NCBI GenBank assembly: GCA_035653295.1
Contig: DASRCB010000289.1
Coordinates: 1 to 32,391 of the forward strand
From: DASRCB01 sp035653295
GTDB taxonomy: Bacteria > Acidobacteriota > Terriglobia > Bryobacterales > Bryobacteraceae
Direction of reading: 5' to 3'
Length of the DNA: 32,391 nt
Shown: positions 1-8,380 of the stretch, piece after piece
How positions within the stretch are numbered: the first letter of the stretch is position 1
Layout of the letters: each line of letters opens with the position of its first letter
Translations under genes and position numbers: made by a program
The notes under the pieces: generated by a model
Database searches by the model: none
Seen by the model: the letters and a program-made list of their open reading frames with translations, nothing else
Told to the model about the DNA's origin: nothing

Positions 1-39
1 GCGCGCAAGGGCTACTACGCCATGCCATCCGCCGAGTAG
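1..39 (+). CDS. Possible 3' end of an upstream gene
   Basis: Frame 1 is open from the first base to a TAG at 37-39 and encodes only twelve residues ending in MPSAE. It could be the C-terminus of a gene lying mostly outside the window. Frame 2 is also open, to about position 150, so the choice of frame is weak. No family can be recognised from so little. The next 140 bases, up to the methyltransferase stop, show nothing clear. Confidence 0.25.
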   Translation, partial: ARKGYYAMPSAE

Positions 40-179
40 CCCAAACGCCATTACAGCGCCGGTCACAGCCCTGACGGAGACTACCGTATCTGCGCAGCGG
101 TCATTTCGCGTGGAGTTTCAGACGGAACGCGGGCGGCGCAACCTCTGCATTTGACGGACGCGCGATTTGCGGTGGCGGT

Positions 180-998
180 TCACTGCTTACGGGCGAAGGC
201 GCCGATCATCGTCGGCCCCACAATCCCGGCCCGCGCGGCGATCGTTTCTTCGCGCAGACGCGCGGCGAGACTTTCAACGTCCAGCTCGGCCGCGGTTGCG
301 ATGCCCAGCGCTTCAATACGTGGCAGGAGACTGCGAATCGTTTCGGCGATCCACTCGTACATCGGGGAATCGGGACCGCCATCGATAACAAACTCCCCGC
401 GCACCTCCGGGACCGGCAAACCGGCCTCCTGCATGAGATGGAAGAGCCGAATGCCGATGTCGGCGTGCGGAGTTGCGCGGCTGAACAGGGCGACGTATAC
501 CTGCTGCACACGCTCCATGAGCGGGACCGCGGGCCACGGCGGGATGCACCGCGACAGATCGTATTCCTGCATGGCGACGATGCCTCCGGCGTGGACCAGC
601 GATACGGCGTGGCGCACCATGGCGAGCGCGTCGGGTGCGTGGATCAGGATATGGCGCCCGATTACCGCGTCGTAACTCCGTTCGAGACGATGTTCGAGCA
701 CGCCGCGGTGTTCGAACGTGACGTTGTCGATCGCGTTCTCGTGAGCGCGCGCGCGGGCGATGGCGAGTGCGCCGTCATCGATGTCGATGCACGTGACGTG
801 GCCGTGCGGGCCAACCAGCGCCGCGGCGATGAACGAGACTTCTCCGACGCCGCAGCCGATATCGAGAACATGCATTCCGGCGCTGACACCGGCGCGCTGC
901 AGGAACCCGCGGGTGAATGGGTTGAGTACGGAGGCCTGAAGCGACAGGCGTCGGCGCTCATGGTCGGTGTGGCCCATCAGGTACGCGGTTGCCGGCAT
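180..998 (-). CDS. Class I SAM-dependent methyltransferase
   Basis: This 272-aa protein has the Rossmann methyltransferase fold signature. Motif I is VLDIGCGVGE near residues 44-53, an acidic residue that would bind the SAM ribose follows strand 2 (CIDIDD), and a later segment reads YDAVIGRHILIH. The substrate cannot be told; the family includes small-molecule and lipid methyltransferases. The reading frame stays open upstream to position 1181, but that stretch overlaps the divergent DinB gene and lacks family similarity. The ATG at 998 is therefore preferred: it lies 7 nt downstream of a good extended -10 box. No Shine-Dalgarno sequence is visible, so the mRNA may be leaderless. It is divergent from the DinB-type gene, with 33 bp between the start codons. 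Confidence 0.85.
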   Translation of the reverse strand: MPATAYLMGHTDHERRRLSLQASVLNPFTRGFLQRAGVSAGMHVLDIGCGVGEVSFIAAALVGPHGHVTCIDIDDGALAIARARAHENAIDNVTFEHRGVLEHRLERSYDAVIGRHILIHAPDALAMVRHAVSLVHAGGIVAMQEYDLSRCIPPWPAVPLMERVQQVYVALFSRATPHADIGIRLFHLMQEAGLPVPEVRGEFVIDGGPDSPMYEWIAETIRSLLPRIEALGIATAAELDVESLAARLREETIAARAGIVGPTMIGAFARKQ

Positions 999-1005
999 GG
1001 TGGTG

Positions 1006-1014
1006 AGTATAGCA
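1006..1014 (-). promoter_or_regulatory. Extended -10 promoter, probably leaderless
   Basis: On the minus strand the sequence reads TGCTATACT, an extended -10 element (TG-n-TATACT, 5 of 6 to consensus). It ends 7 nt before the methyltransferase ATG at 998. A transcript starting at the usual distance would begin at or next to the start codon. No convincing -35 is present, as expected for an extended -10 promoter. Confidence 0.5.
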
Positions 1015-1031
1015 GCGGTAATCTCGGGTGA

Positions 1032-1526
1032 ATGGGCTTGACACAGCATTTCCGACTGCTCGCGACATACAACCGCATCGCCAACGAGCGGCTTTATGCC
1101 GCGTGCGCGAAACTCGATGATGCCGAGTATCGCCGTCCGCGCGCCGGATCCTTCGGCAGTATTCACCGGCTGCTGAATCACATTCTGCTGGGCGACCGGA
1201 GGTGGCTGGGGCTGTTCGAGAACGGCGAACGGTCGACGCCGCGCCTGAATCAGATTCTGTACGACGATTTCACCGAGTTGCGGGACGCGCGCGCCAGGGA
1301 AGATGCGCGCGTCGAGGCGTTCTTCGGCGGCCTGGATGACGGGTTCTGGGCGCGGTCATTTGCATACACGAATAATCAGGGACGCGACTACTCCGAGACG
1401 GCGTACGTTGCCTGTGCTCACCTGTTCAACCACCAGACCCATCATCGCGGCCAGGTACACGTCATGCTGAGCCAGACGACGGCGCCTCCGCCGTCGCTGG
1501 ATCTGCATCGCATACTGAATCCGTAA
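1032..1526 (+). CDS. DinB-family four-helix metalloprotein
   Basis: The 164-aa protein matches the DinB/YfiT-like fold in length and motifs. It has an N-terminal helix with LATYNRIANERL, a histidine-bearing helix (IHRLLNHILLGDRRW) and the C-terminal signature FNHQTHHRGQVH. The histidines in these helices normally hold a divalent metal. Family members include thiol-dependent S-transferases (bacillithiol, mycothiol) and many proteins of unknown function; the substrate here is unknown. The ATG at 1032 has at best a weak ribosome site (GGGTGA). The gene is divergent from the methyltransferase and convergent with the gene ending at 1543, with 16 bp between and no visible terminator. Confidence 0.85.
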   Translation: MGLTQHFRLLATYNRIANERLYAACAKLDDAEYRRPRAGSFGSIHRLLNHILLGDRRWLGLFENGERSTPRLNQILYDDFTELRDARAREDARVEAFFGGLDDGFWARSFAYTNNQGRDYSETAYVACAHLFNHQTHHRGQVHVMLSQTTAPPPSLDLHRILNP

Positions 1527-1542
1527 CCGTCCTTGGCTGGGG

Positions 1543-2064
1543 TTAACGCGACCGTGTTGCGAGATGGCTCATCATCGCGCCGAGCGCTGCGGCGCCAAGC
1601 ATTTTGACTACGTCCGGGTGTTGCGCGTAGAACTGGCTGGCCCGATCGATAATCGAGGGATCGCGCTCGCCCGCCTGCGCAACCGCGCGCTGTACGTCCG
1701 CGGCCGGAATGTTCTGCGCCTGCTCCGGCGTGACGGGCATTGGGCCGCCCGCGCCGACTCCGAGCGCGCCAGCAATTGAGGACGCGACCCCACCCGACCC
1801 CGACCCGAGCAAGGCATTCAGCAACCCCGCTTTCTGGCCGGGGTTCGAATGATTGAACAACTTCCCGAGCATCTCGCCGAATGGCGGCGTTTCGGCCGAG
1901 CGGAATGCGGCGGAAAGCGCGTCCGCGATCGAGGATTTGGGCGCGCTGGAGGCAACCTGGTCGAAGTGCTGCTCCACCTGCGCAGGCTGCGGACCCTCTC
2001 CGCTTGCGTACTGCTGGAGCACGCCACCTAACTGATTCAGCCAGTTTGCTCCCATGCCGCTCAC
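1543..2064 (-). CDS. Uncharacterised Ala/Gly-rich protein coupled to Kbp-like gene
   Basis: This 173-aa protein has no motif I recognise. The first 25 residues (WLNQLGGVLQQYASG) look helical. The middle is rich in Ala, Gly and Ser and could form amphipathic or partly hydrophobic helices. The C-terminus has a short hydrophobic stretch, MLGAAALGAMM. The start is a GTG at 2064 whose first four bases overlap the stop of the upstream BON-LysM gene (GTGA), or an ATG nine bases later. The overlap means the two proteins are very likely co-translated. A structural or stress-related partner of the LysM protein is possible but is inference only. Confidence 0.75.
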   Translation of the reverse strand: MSGMGANWLNQLGGVLQQYASGEGPQPAQVEQHFDQVASSAPKSSIADALSAAFRSAETPPFGEMLGKLFNHSNPGQKAGLLNALLGSGSGGVASSIAGALGVGAGGPMPVTPEQAQNIPAADVQRAVAQAGERDPSIIDRASQFYAQHPDVVKMLGAAALGAMMSHLATRSR

Positions 2065-2510
2065 CCGGGGATCTTCAGCGTCTGGCCGGGTTTGATCTTA
2101 TTCGGGTCGGAGAGCTGATCGCGATTGGCTTCGAAGATCTTCATGTAATCGTGCGCGCTGCCTAGCAGCTCACCCGCGATCTTCGACAGCGTGTCGCCCG
2201 GCTTGACCGTATACGTACGCTGTCCGGAACCGGAAGCGGCCTGCGGTTGCTGAGGGGCGGCCGCCTGCGGCGTCGACTGCTGTCCGCCTCCGGTGACGCG
2301 GATGTCGGCAATCAGGTCGTTCTGCCAATTCGGATTTACGGTTTTGATGACATCCCAAACCTTGTTCTTCGCCTGTTCAGACGAAGCATCGCCCTGTATG
2401 AAAAGCTTGTTGCCTTCCATGTTCACGTGCGTGAGCCGGACGCCCTCCTGCTGGACCGCGGTGAACACGGACTGATACTTCTGCTTCATTTGTTCGAGTT
2501 GATCGGCCAT
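2061..2510 (-). CDS. BON-LysM protein, Kbp/YgaU-like
   Basis: At 149 aa this is the same length and architecture as E. coli Kbp (YgaU), a cytoplasmic potassium-binding protein. It has an N-terminal BON domain (about residues 20-75, with IQGDASSEQAKNKVWDVI), a Pro/Gln/Ala linker, and one C-terminal LysM domain (about 98-147: YTVKPGDTLSKIAGELLG, ending GQTLKIPG). There is no signal peptide, as in Kbp. The start is set by a strong GGAGGA at 2516-2521, five nt before the ATG. It is the first gene of a two-gene unit. Whether it binds potassium or peptidoglycan cannot be seen from sequence. Confidence 0.9.
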   Translation of the reverse strand: MADQLEQMKQKYQSVFTAVQQEGVRLTHVNMEGNKLFIQGDASSEQAKNKVWDVIKTVNPNWQNDLIADIRVTGGGQQSTPQAAAPQQPQAASGSGQRTYTVKPGDTLSKIAGELLGSAHDYMKIFEANRDQLSDPNKIKPGQTLKIPG

Positions 2511-2621
2511 TTGAGTCCTCCGTTGGTTAGACGGGGCTCAGAGGAGTAGTTTCCGGATCAGGGCGCGATTTTGCGCAGATCTCCCCGGGTGCCGATCAGG
2601 CGCGGCGCTACAGGAACAGGC

Positions 2622-3629
2622 TTACTGGTCGGTCGGGCGGCGTTTGAGCGTCGGGCGCTCATCGTCGTCGCCATTGCTGGGCTTGCTGTTGCCGTCCGGA
2701 TCCACCGTGGGCGGCGCGGAACCCGGCTTGCGGCGCAGCTGCGGTCGATTCAGGTCCTTGTCGTCCAGCTTGCGGCGGTTGTGCATGGCCATCAGGCGGG
2801 CCTTCACGTCGTTGAACTCCGACGTGGTCAGCACATATTCCGGCTTGGCCTTGAGCATCTCCTGGATGTTCTTCTGAGCGGTGCGGATGCGATCATCGGT
2901 CGGAGGATGCGTCTCGAACACCTTGGCCATGGTGCCGGGCTTCTTTTTTTCGAGCGTCTCGATCTTCTCGAAGAAGTCAACGAAGGCGGTCGGGTCGTAG
3001 CCGGCTTTGTACATGTACTGCAGGCCGAGCATGTCGGCTTCGGCTTCCATGCCGCGCGAAAACTTGAGGAACGTGATGGGCACCAGCACGCTGGCCGCCT
3101 GGTAGATGCCGTAACCGGTCCAGCCGCCCATGAAGATCAGCGGGATCATGCCCAGCTGCGCGATTTGGCCGCGCGTCGCCTGGCGCGTGCCATGGCGAGC
3201 GGCTACATGGGCGATCTCATGTGCCATGACGCCGGCCAGTTCCGCTTCGTTGTCGGCCTTGAGAATGAGGCCGGAGTACACGAAGAAGAAGCCGCCCGGC
3301 AGCGCAAACGCATTGACCTCCTCGCCGTCGATCACTTTGATCGTGAACGGAACTTTGGCGTCGGAGTTGCGAACCAGGTTCTGACCCACACGGTTCACGT
3401 ATTCGGCGATCACCGGATCATCGATGATCTTGGCCTGGCGCTCGACTTCGGCGGCGAGCCCCTTGCCCAGGGCGATCTCGCGCTCGAGCGAATAGAAATT
3501 GACGCCCTTGCCGACATCGCGATTGCCGATCTCGTCCGGGTCCTTCTTCTTGTTTTCCGCAAAACCGCAGGGGAGCAGCGCGATGGAGAGAATCACGCTG
3601 AGGAAAGGACGCATGGCGCGACGGTTCAC
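2622..3629 (-). CDS. M48-family periplasmic metalloprotease (BepA/LoiP-like)
   Basis: The 335-aa protein carries a signal peptide (about residues 7-24) and a zinc metalloprotease core. HEIAH occupies residues 137-141, and the third zinc ligand should be E195 in GMEAEAD, which fits the M48 pattern ExxAD. A later HPPTDDR segment is also typical of the family. Related proteins degrade misfolded outer-membrane or periplasmic proteins. The last ~60 residues are charged (RRKPGSAPPT, NGDDDERPTL) and probably disordered. The GTG at 3629 is chosen because AGAGGT lies five nt upstream; the in-frame ATG at 3614 has no such site. The 111-bp gap to the Kbp-like gene suggests a separate transcript. Confidence 0.92.
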   Translation of the reverse strand: MNRRAMRPFLSVILSIALLPCGFAENKKKDPDEIGNRDVGKGVNFYSLEREIALGKGLAAEVERQAKIIDDPVIAEYVNRVGQNLVRNSDAKVPFTIKVIDGEEVNAFALPGGFFFVYSGLILKADNEAELAGVMAHEIAHVAARHGTRQATRGQIAQLGMIPLIFMGGWTGYGIYQAASVLVPITFLKFSRGMEAEADMLGLQYMYKAGYDPTAFVDFFEKIETLEKKKPGTMAKVFETHPPTDDRIRTAQKNIQEMLKAKPEYVLTTSEFNDVKARLMAMHNRRKLDDKDLNRPQLRRKPGSAPPTVDPDGNSKPSNGDDDERPTLKRRPTDQ

Positions 3630-3634
3630 TGGTC

Positions 3635-3640
3635 ACCTCT
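3635..3640 (-). promoter_or_regulatory. Ribosome site deciding a GTG start
   Basis: AGAGGT on the minus strand lies five nt before the GTG at 3629. The alternative ATG at 3614 has no purine-rich site in front of it, so the GTG start of the M48 protease is favoured. Confidence 0.6.
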
Positions 3641-3742
3641 AAAGGCGGAGACGCTGTCTGGCGGGAAACTCCGTCGTTTCTCACAGTATCAGGAAATGAA
3701 GCGCGAATCCAGCGGCAGGCGCCAGAATTGGGAAATGCCGCG

Positions 3743-4507
3743 ATGCACGAAATTCTGAGGAATCTCCCGCCGGGCTCGCTGGTGCTCGACCTGGGATGCG
3801 CGGGCGGCAGCTTTCCGGCGACGGCAACTGCCGCCACCGCCGTTCGCGTGGACCGCGATCCGTCGGACGCGCCCGGTTTTGTGCAGGCTGACGCCGGCCT
3901 GTTGCCGTTTCGCGATGGCGCGTTCGCGGCTGTCATTTCGAACCACAGCCTGGAGCACTTCGACGAACTGGCGGCAGTGCTGCGCGAAATCCGGCGCGTG
4001 GTCCGGCGCGATGGCGCGCTGTTTGTGGCCGTGCCGGATGCAGGCACCCTGACCGACAGGATCTACCGCTGGCTGGGGCACGGCGGCGGCCACGTGAACG
4101 CCTTCACCGACGCGGATGAATTGGCCGCGATGCTGGAGCGAGAAACCGGGTTGAAACATGTAGCCACGCGCACGCTTTGTTCGTCGCTCTGCTTTCTGAA
4201 CCGGCGCGTTGCGCCGCCACCGCTGCCGCGCCGGCTTTTTCTTGTTGGCGGCGGATACGCCTGGACGCTATGCTTTTATCTCTGGCTGTCGCGCCGGCTC
4301 GACCGGTGGTTCGGCACGCGAACGAGTGTTTACGGGTGGGCGCTCTATTTCGGCAGCATCAGGGAAACGGTGGATACCCGCACACTCGTCAACGTCTGCG
4401 TGCGTTGTGGGGCGGGACACGCGCCGCGAGATCCTGAAGTCCGCCGGCGCTGGGGCGTTCGCGTCTGGCATTGCCCGGCATGCGGGACTGTGAACCCATT
4501 CACATAG
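3743..4507 (+). CDS. SAM-dependent methyltransferase with C-terminal zinc ribbon
   Basis: The 254-aa protein starts with a Methyltransf_11-type domain. Motif I is VLDLGCAGG at about residues 14-22, followed by an acidic strand-2 end (VRVDRDP), DAGLLPFRDGAF and the post-motif HSLEHFDELAAVLREIRRV. A hydrophobic segment, LFLVGGGYAWTLCFYLWL, sits near residue 170. The last ~45 residues hold two CxxC pairs (CVRCG and CPACG), a likely zinc ribbon. Methyltransferases of this shape often act on lipids or glycans, but the substrate is not shown. The ATG at 3743 (GGGA about 9 nt upstream) is preferred to an in-frame TTG at 3728. The stop lies 12 nt before the OmpA-family gene. Confidence 0.82.
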   Translation: MHEILRNLPPGSLVLDLGCAGGSFPATATAATAVRVDRDPSDAPGFVQADAGLLPFRDGAFAAVISNHSLEHFDELAAVLREIRRVVRRDGALFVAVPDAGTLTDRIYRWLGHGGGHVNAFTDADELAAMLERETGLKHVATRTLCSSLCFLNRRVAPPPLPRRLFLVGGGYAWTLCFYLWLSRRLDRWFGTRTSVYGWALYFGSIRETVDTRTLVNVCVRCGAGHAPRDPEVRRRWGVRVWHCPACGTVNPFT

Positions 4508-4519
4508 GAGGATGTCACA

Positions 4520-6400
4520 ATGTGTAACCTGGCGGCGTCGAACTACGCGATGACGCTCAGAATTTTCTGTTTGCTTTCCCTGGCCACCGCACTAACGGTC
4601 GGGCAGGATACCGGGCAGGCGCCACCGCCCGGATCCGACCAGACGGTAGCGAACCCAACCAGCCAGCCCGTGGCCAACGAAGGCGAGACCCCGGTCTTCC
4701 GCGTCGAGGTAGTTTCGCGCACGCTGCAGGCCGTGAACTACCGCCATCGCGGCGGCGCCACCCATGTCAATTTTCAGGGCACAGCGCTGATGCCGCGCGC
4801 CCATGGCGAGGCCAAGGTGGAGAGCGAGCGCGGCGTCATTCACGTGAATGCCGATTTCAGCGACATGACCGCGCCGGAGGCTTTTGGGCCGGAGTATCTG
4901 ACCTACGTGTTGTGGGCGATTTCAACCGAAGGCCGGCCAGTGAATCTCGGCGAGTTGACCCTGAGCGATTACGGCCAGGGTTCGAAGAGCAGCATCAGCA
5001 CCACCAGCGATCTGCAGGCGTTCGGGATGATCGTCACCGCCGAACCATACTACGCCGTGACCCAGCCGAGCGACGTGGTGGTGCTGGAGAACGTCATTCG
5101 GCCGGACACGCGCGGCGTGATCGAGAGCGTGGATGCAAAATATGAGCTGCTGCCGCGCGGCTTGTACACGATGCACGGCAAGGCGCCTGGCTTCGTTGCG
5201 CCGGCGGTGAGCAAGAAAGTGCCCTTCGAGCTTTTCGAGGCGGAGAACGCCGTGCAGCTGGCGCGGATCGCCGGGGCGGACAAGTACGCCGCGGACAGCT
5301 ATCAGAAGGCGGTCGACGCATTGTCGCAGGCGCATCGCTACGAAGGGCAGAAGCCGGGTCAGAAGCCGGTGGTCACCATGGCGCGCCAGGCGGTGCAGCA
5401 GGCCGAGGATGCGCGGGTAATCGCGCTGAAGCGGGAAGCGCAGGAGCGGCTGGATCAGGAACGAGCTGCGGCGCAGGCTCGCGAGGACGCGGCGAAGGCG
5501 CAGGCGGCGGCGGAAGCGCAGCAGCGCGCGGAAGCGGAAGCGAGGGCTCGCGAGGAAGCGGAGCGGCGCGCTCAGGCGCAGGCCGATGCCGCCGCCGCTG
5601 AGAAGGCGAAGGCGGAGGCGCTGGCCGCGGCGCAGCAGGCGCAGCAGGAGCGTGCGGCGGCCGAACAGGCCAAATTGGAGGCCGACCAGGCGCGGCAGGC
5701 GGCCCTTGCCCAGCAGCAGCAACTAGCTGCGGCGGCGGAAGCTGCGCGGCAGCAGGCCGCGGCGGCGGAAGCTGCGCGGCAGCAGGCCATTCTCGATCAG
5801 CAGCACCTGCGGCAGCAGCTGCTGGAGCAGTTCAGCCAGATTCTCCAGACGCGCGATACGCCGCGAGGCCTCGTGGTGAACATGTCCGACGTTCTGTTCG
5901 ATACTGCCCGGTACAATCTGCGGCCCGCCGCGCAGGTGAAGCTGGCGCGCCTCTCGGGAATCGTGATCAGCCATCCCGGGTTGAAGCTGCAGGTGGAAGG
6001 CTACACCGACAGCGTCGGGTCGGACGAATACAACATGCGTCTTTCGCAGAAGCGGGCGGATTCGGTGCGGGAATATCTGATCTCCCAGGGCATCGGACCC
6101 GACCTGGTCACCGCGCAGGGATTCGGCAAGGCTGATCCGGTGGCTGATAACCACACGGCCGCGGGACGGCAGCAGAATCGGCGCGTGGAACTGGTGGTGT
6201 CGGGCGAGATTATCGGAACCAATATCAACCAGATCCACTCCCAGACGATGCAGACCACGCCTGAGCCGGAGACCGCGCCCGGTGCTCCGGGCCAGCCGAT
6301 GGCGCCCTCTACGCCGCAGCAGACGGCTCCGCCAGCGCAGCCGCAGCAGCCAATGGAGCCCGCGACACCGCAGCCGGCGCCGCCGACGCAGCCACGCTGA
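4520..6400 (+). CDS. OmpA-family peptidoglycan-binding protein with long coiled coil
   Basis: This 626-aa secreted protein has a signal sequence after M11 (MTLRIFCLLSLATALT), then a ~220-residue globular region of unknown type. Residues ~245-300 resemble the DUF4398 helical region that often precedes OmpA domains. An Ala/Glu/Gln/Arg-rich coiled coil follows, to about 440, and then an OmpA_C domain (~455-560). The peptidoglycan-binding pair is present as D497 (GYTDSVG) and R512 (LSQKRADSV), with the same 15-residue spacing as D271/R286 in E. coli OmpA. The tail is Pro/Gln-rich. A strong AGGAGG at 4506-4512 supports the ATG at 4520. It probably links the outer envelope to peptidoglycan. The coil contains an exact tandem repeat of about 10 residues encoded near 5730-5790. 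Confidence 0.9.
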   Translation: MCNLAASNYAMTLRIFCLLSLATALTVGQDTGQAPPPGSDQTVANPTSQPVANEGETPVFRVEVVSRTLQAVNYRHRGGATHVNFQGTALMPRAHGEAKVESERGVIHVNADFSDMTAPEAFGPEYLTYVLWAISTEGRPVNLGELTLSDYGQGSKSSISTTSDLQAFGMIVTAEPYYAVTQPSDVVVLENVIRPDTRGVIESVDAKYELLPRGLYTMHGKAPGFVAPAVSKKVPFELFEAENAVQLARIAGADKYAADSYQKAVDALSQAHRYEGQKPGQKPVVTMARQAVQQAEDARVIALKREAQERLDQERAAAQAREDAAKAQAAAEAQQRAEAEARAREEAERRAQAQADAAAAEKAKAEALAAAQQAQQERAAAEQAKLEADQARQAALAQQQQLAAAAEAARQQAAAAEAARQQAILDQQHLRQQLLEQFSQILQTRDTPRGLVVNMSDVLFDTARYNLRPAAQVKLARLSGIVISHPGLKLQVEGYTDSVGSDEYNMRLSQKRADSVREYLISQGIGPDLVTAQGFGKADPVADNHTAAGRQQNRRVELVVSGEIIGTNINQIHSQTMQTTPEPETAPGAPGQPMAPSTPQQTAPPAQPQQPMEPATPQPAPPTQPR

Positions 6401-6538
6401 TTGTTAGTGCCCGGCGTCCTCGCGGTGCCGCTCCAGGCGAAGCGACGCTTACCGTAGGTCTGCCGACAATCGCCGTCCTGCCCGGCGTCGTGTTCCGGGC
6501 TGCGAATTTCCAGAGTCCGGCGGCACTAAGTCGTCGAG

Positions 6539-6883
6539 ATGAGACGAATTGCACTGATACTGACGCTGTTGGTGTTCCCGCTGCTCTCCGTAAGCGCCGC
6601 AACCCATTCGGCGGCCGAGCCTGGCGCCGTGCGGGCCAGCGACGCCGAGATCCAGCAGAAGATCTCGGCGAAGCTGGCGAAGTCCAAAATCGGCAAGGAT
6701 GGCCTCGTGGCGCACGTCAGGGGCGGAGTCGTGACCTGGGAAGGGCACACGGCAGTCCCGCAGCACAAGGGCGCGGCGACGCGAATGGCTAAGTCTTCCG
6801 GGGCCGTGCGCGTGGTGAATAATATCCAGGTCACCGACGGCGCACAGCCGGGGAAGCCGGTGCGGCGAGCCAAAGTCGAGTAG
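6539..6883 (+). CDS. Small secreted BON-domain protein
   Basis: The 114-aa protein starts with a clear signal peptide (MRRIALILTLLVFPLLSVSAA, cleavage near residue 20) followed by one BON domain. The visible elements are DAEIQQKISAKLAKSK, a hydrophobic strand V-x-V-x-x-G-x-V-x-W-x-G, and the closing AVRVVNNIQV. BON domains bind phospholipid or other hydrophobic envelope components, as in OsmY; location in the periplasm is inferred. The preceding gap (6401-6538) has no obvious promoter or terminator. The stop lies 4 bp from the convergent mltG stop. Confidence 0.85.
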   Translation: MRRIALILTLLVFPLLSVSAATHSAAEPGAVRASDAEIQQKISAKLAKSKIGKDGLVAHVRGGVVTWEGHTAVPQHKGAATRMAKSSGAVRVVNNIQVTDGAQPGKPVRRAKVE

Positions 6884-6887
6884 CGGC

Positions 6888-7883
6888 TTATCGCACGCGC
6901 ATGCCCCGGCGATACGCCTGGACCGCGGCCTCGTGCTGAACGAGCGTCGCCGAGAATGTGTGCGAGCCGGAGCTGTCAGGTTTGCGCACGAAATAGAGAT
7001 AATTTGTTTGCGCGGGGTGCAGCGCCGCTCGGAGCGATGCCACGCCAGGATTGGCGATCGGCCCCGGCGGCAGTCCCGCGTGCGCGTAGGTGTTGTAGGG
7101 GCTCGCATTCTGCAGATCCGAGCGGTAGATGGTTCCGCGGTAGCGGTTTTCCAGCAGCGCGGCGTAGATGGTCGTCGGATCGCAATCCAGCGCCATGCCG
7201 TCGCGCAGCCGATTGTAATAGACCGACGCGACCTCCGGCCGTTCCCCAGGGACCGCCGTTTCCTTCTCCACCATCGCCGCCATGGTGACGATTTCGTGCA
7301 CATCAGTCCCCGGCGGCGGCTCCAGCTGGCGCCACTGCCGGCGGAATTCGGCCATCATCATGTGCGCGATGCTCGCCGCCGTGGCGTGCCGCGTCACGCG
7401 ATAAGTTGATGGGAACAGATAGCCTTCGAGCGTCGGAGCGCGAGGGTCGAGGTCGCGGATGGGCCGGGCATCGTGCGCGACGCGAACAAAGTCATCGCCC
7501 TTTATAAACCCCAGCCGATCGATCGCGCTGGCTACGTCGAACATATTGCTGCCCTCCGGAATCGTGAGCTGGTAGTAGAAGATGTCGCCGCGAACCAGGC
7601 GGTCGAAAACGTCCCAGGCGGAATCCGGATGATCAAAGCGGTATTCCCCGGCCTCCAGCCTCGCATCAGGACGGAGCAGGCGAACCAGCACGAATGCGGT
7701 GGAGGCGCGGATGACGCCCGCGGCCTGCAGTTGCCGGCCGATCGCGCTCGAACCAGTTCCCTTCTGAATTTCAACGAACTGCTCCTTAGAGAAGCCCTGA
7801 TACGGGGCAAGAATGAGCCAGGCGCCGCATGCGGCCAGAAGCAGCGCGACCAGGAATGCCGCCAGGAGAAGACGCAGCTTCAT
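6888..7883 (-). CDS. mltG: Endolytic peptidoglycan transglycosylase MltG
   Basis: The 331-aa protein is a standard YceG/MltG. It has a single N-terminal membrane anchor (about residues 2-27), a LysM-like subdomain (~35-100), and the catalytic domain with MVEKETAVPGERPEVASVYYNRL-type signatures near residues 204-226. The catalytic glutamate is expected at E206 (first Glu of EKET). The later DCDPTTIYA and SPYNTYAHAGLPPGPI match the family. It cleaves nascent glycan strands in the periplasm and so sets strand length. The ATG overlaps the stop of ruvX by four bases, a pairing common in bacteria, so the two are translationally coupled. Confidence 0.95.
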   Translation of the reverse strand: MKLRLLLAAFLVALLLAACGAWLILAPYQGFSKEQFVEIQKGTGSSAIGRQLQAAGVIRASTAFVLVRLLRPDARLEAGEYRFDHPDSAWDVFDRLVRGDIFYYQLTIPEGSNMFDVASAIDRLGFIKGDDFVRVAHDARPIRDLDPRAPTLEGYLFPSTYRVTRHATAASIAHMMMAEFRRQWRQLEPPPGTDVHEIVTMAAMVEKETAVPGERPEVASVYYNRLRDGMALDCDPTTIYAALLENRYRGTIYRSDLQNASPYNTYAHAGLPPGPIANPGVASLRAALHPAQTNYLYFVRKPDSSGSHTFSATLVQHEAAVQAYRRGMRVR

Positions 7884-8338
7884 GGATGATGCGCGTCCAG
7901 CCAGCTTTGGAGGAGAATGACGGCCGCGAGCCGATCGACCGCGCGCGCGCGTTTTTCGATGCTGATGCCGCTGGAGCGCAGGACCCGCCCGGCTTCCACG
8001 CTGGTGAGCCGCTCGTCGTGGAAATCGACGGGAAGGCCGGTAGCGCTGCGGAGCCGGCGTGCGAAGTCGTCAACCCACGCCGTTTGACGGCCCTCGGCGC
8101 CGCTCATGTGCAGTGGCCGTCCGAGGAGAAACAGCGCAACTTCACGCTCGCGCGCGAGCGTGGCCAGCGCGTCGATATCTTCACGAATGTTCGTTCGCTC
8201 CAGTGTCTGGAGGCCCTGTGCGGTGATGCCCAGGCCATCGCTGATGGCCAGGCCGATCCGACGTTTCCCCAGGTCGAGCGCCAGCACGCGCCCCGGAAGC
8301 GCCGGCGCATGCTGGTTTGACTGATTGCCCGCCTCCAC
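7880..8338 (-). CDS. ruvX: RuvX/YqgF-type RNase H-fold nuclease
   Basis: The 152-aa protein has the YqgF fold. The first catalytic Asp lies in VLALDLGKRRIGLA (D22), a second strand bears FLLGRPLHMSG, the motif DERLTSVEA is present, and the C-terminal DRLAAVILLQSWLD carries the last acidic residue. Family members process the 5' end of pre-16S rRNA and were earlier proposed as Holliday junction resolvases. The frame starts at a GTG (8338), which adds about 16 residues to the usual start just before RVLALD, so the exact start is uncertain. It is divergent from the permease gene, with 42 bp between. Confidence 0.93.
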   Translation of the reverse strand: MEAGNQSNQHAPALPGRVLALDLGKRRIGLAISDGLGITAQGLQTLERTNIREDIDALATLAREREVALFLLGRPLHMSGAEGRQTAWVDDFARRLRSATGLPVDFHDERLTSVEAGRVLRSSGISIEKRARAVDRLAAVILLQSWLDAHHP

Positions 8339-8380
8339 CCTTTCATCTCATTATAGAAAGGGGTCTCCGACAACCCGGTC

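Noticed and set aside
999..1181. 61-codon N-terminal extension of the first methyltransferase
   Set aside because: It overlaps the DinB gene in antisense and would bypass the clear -10 box.
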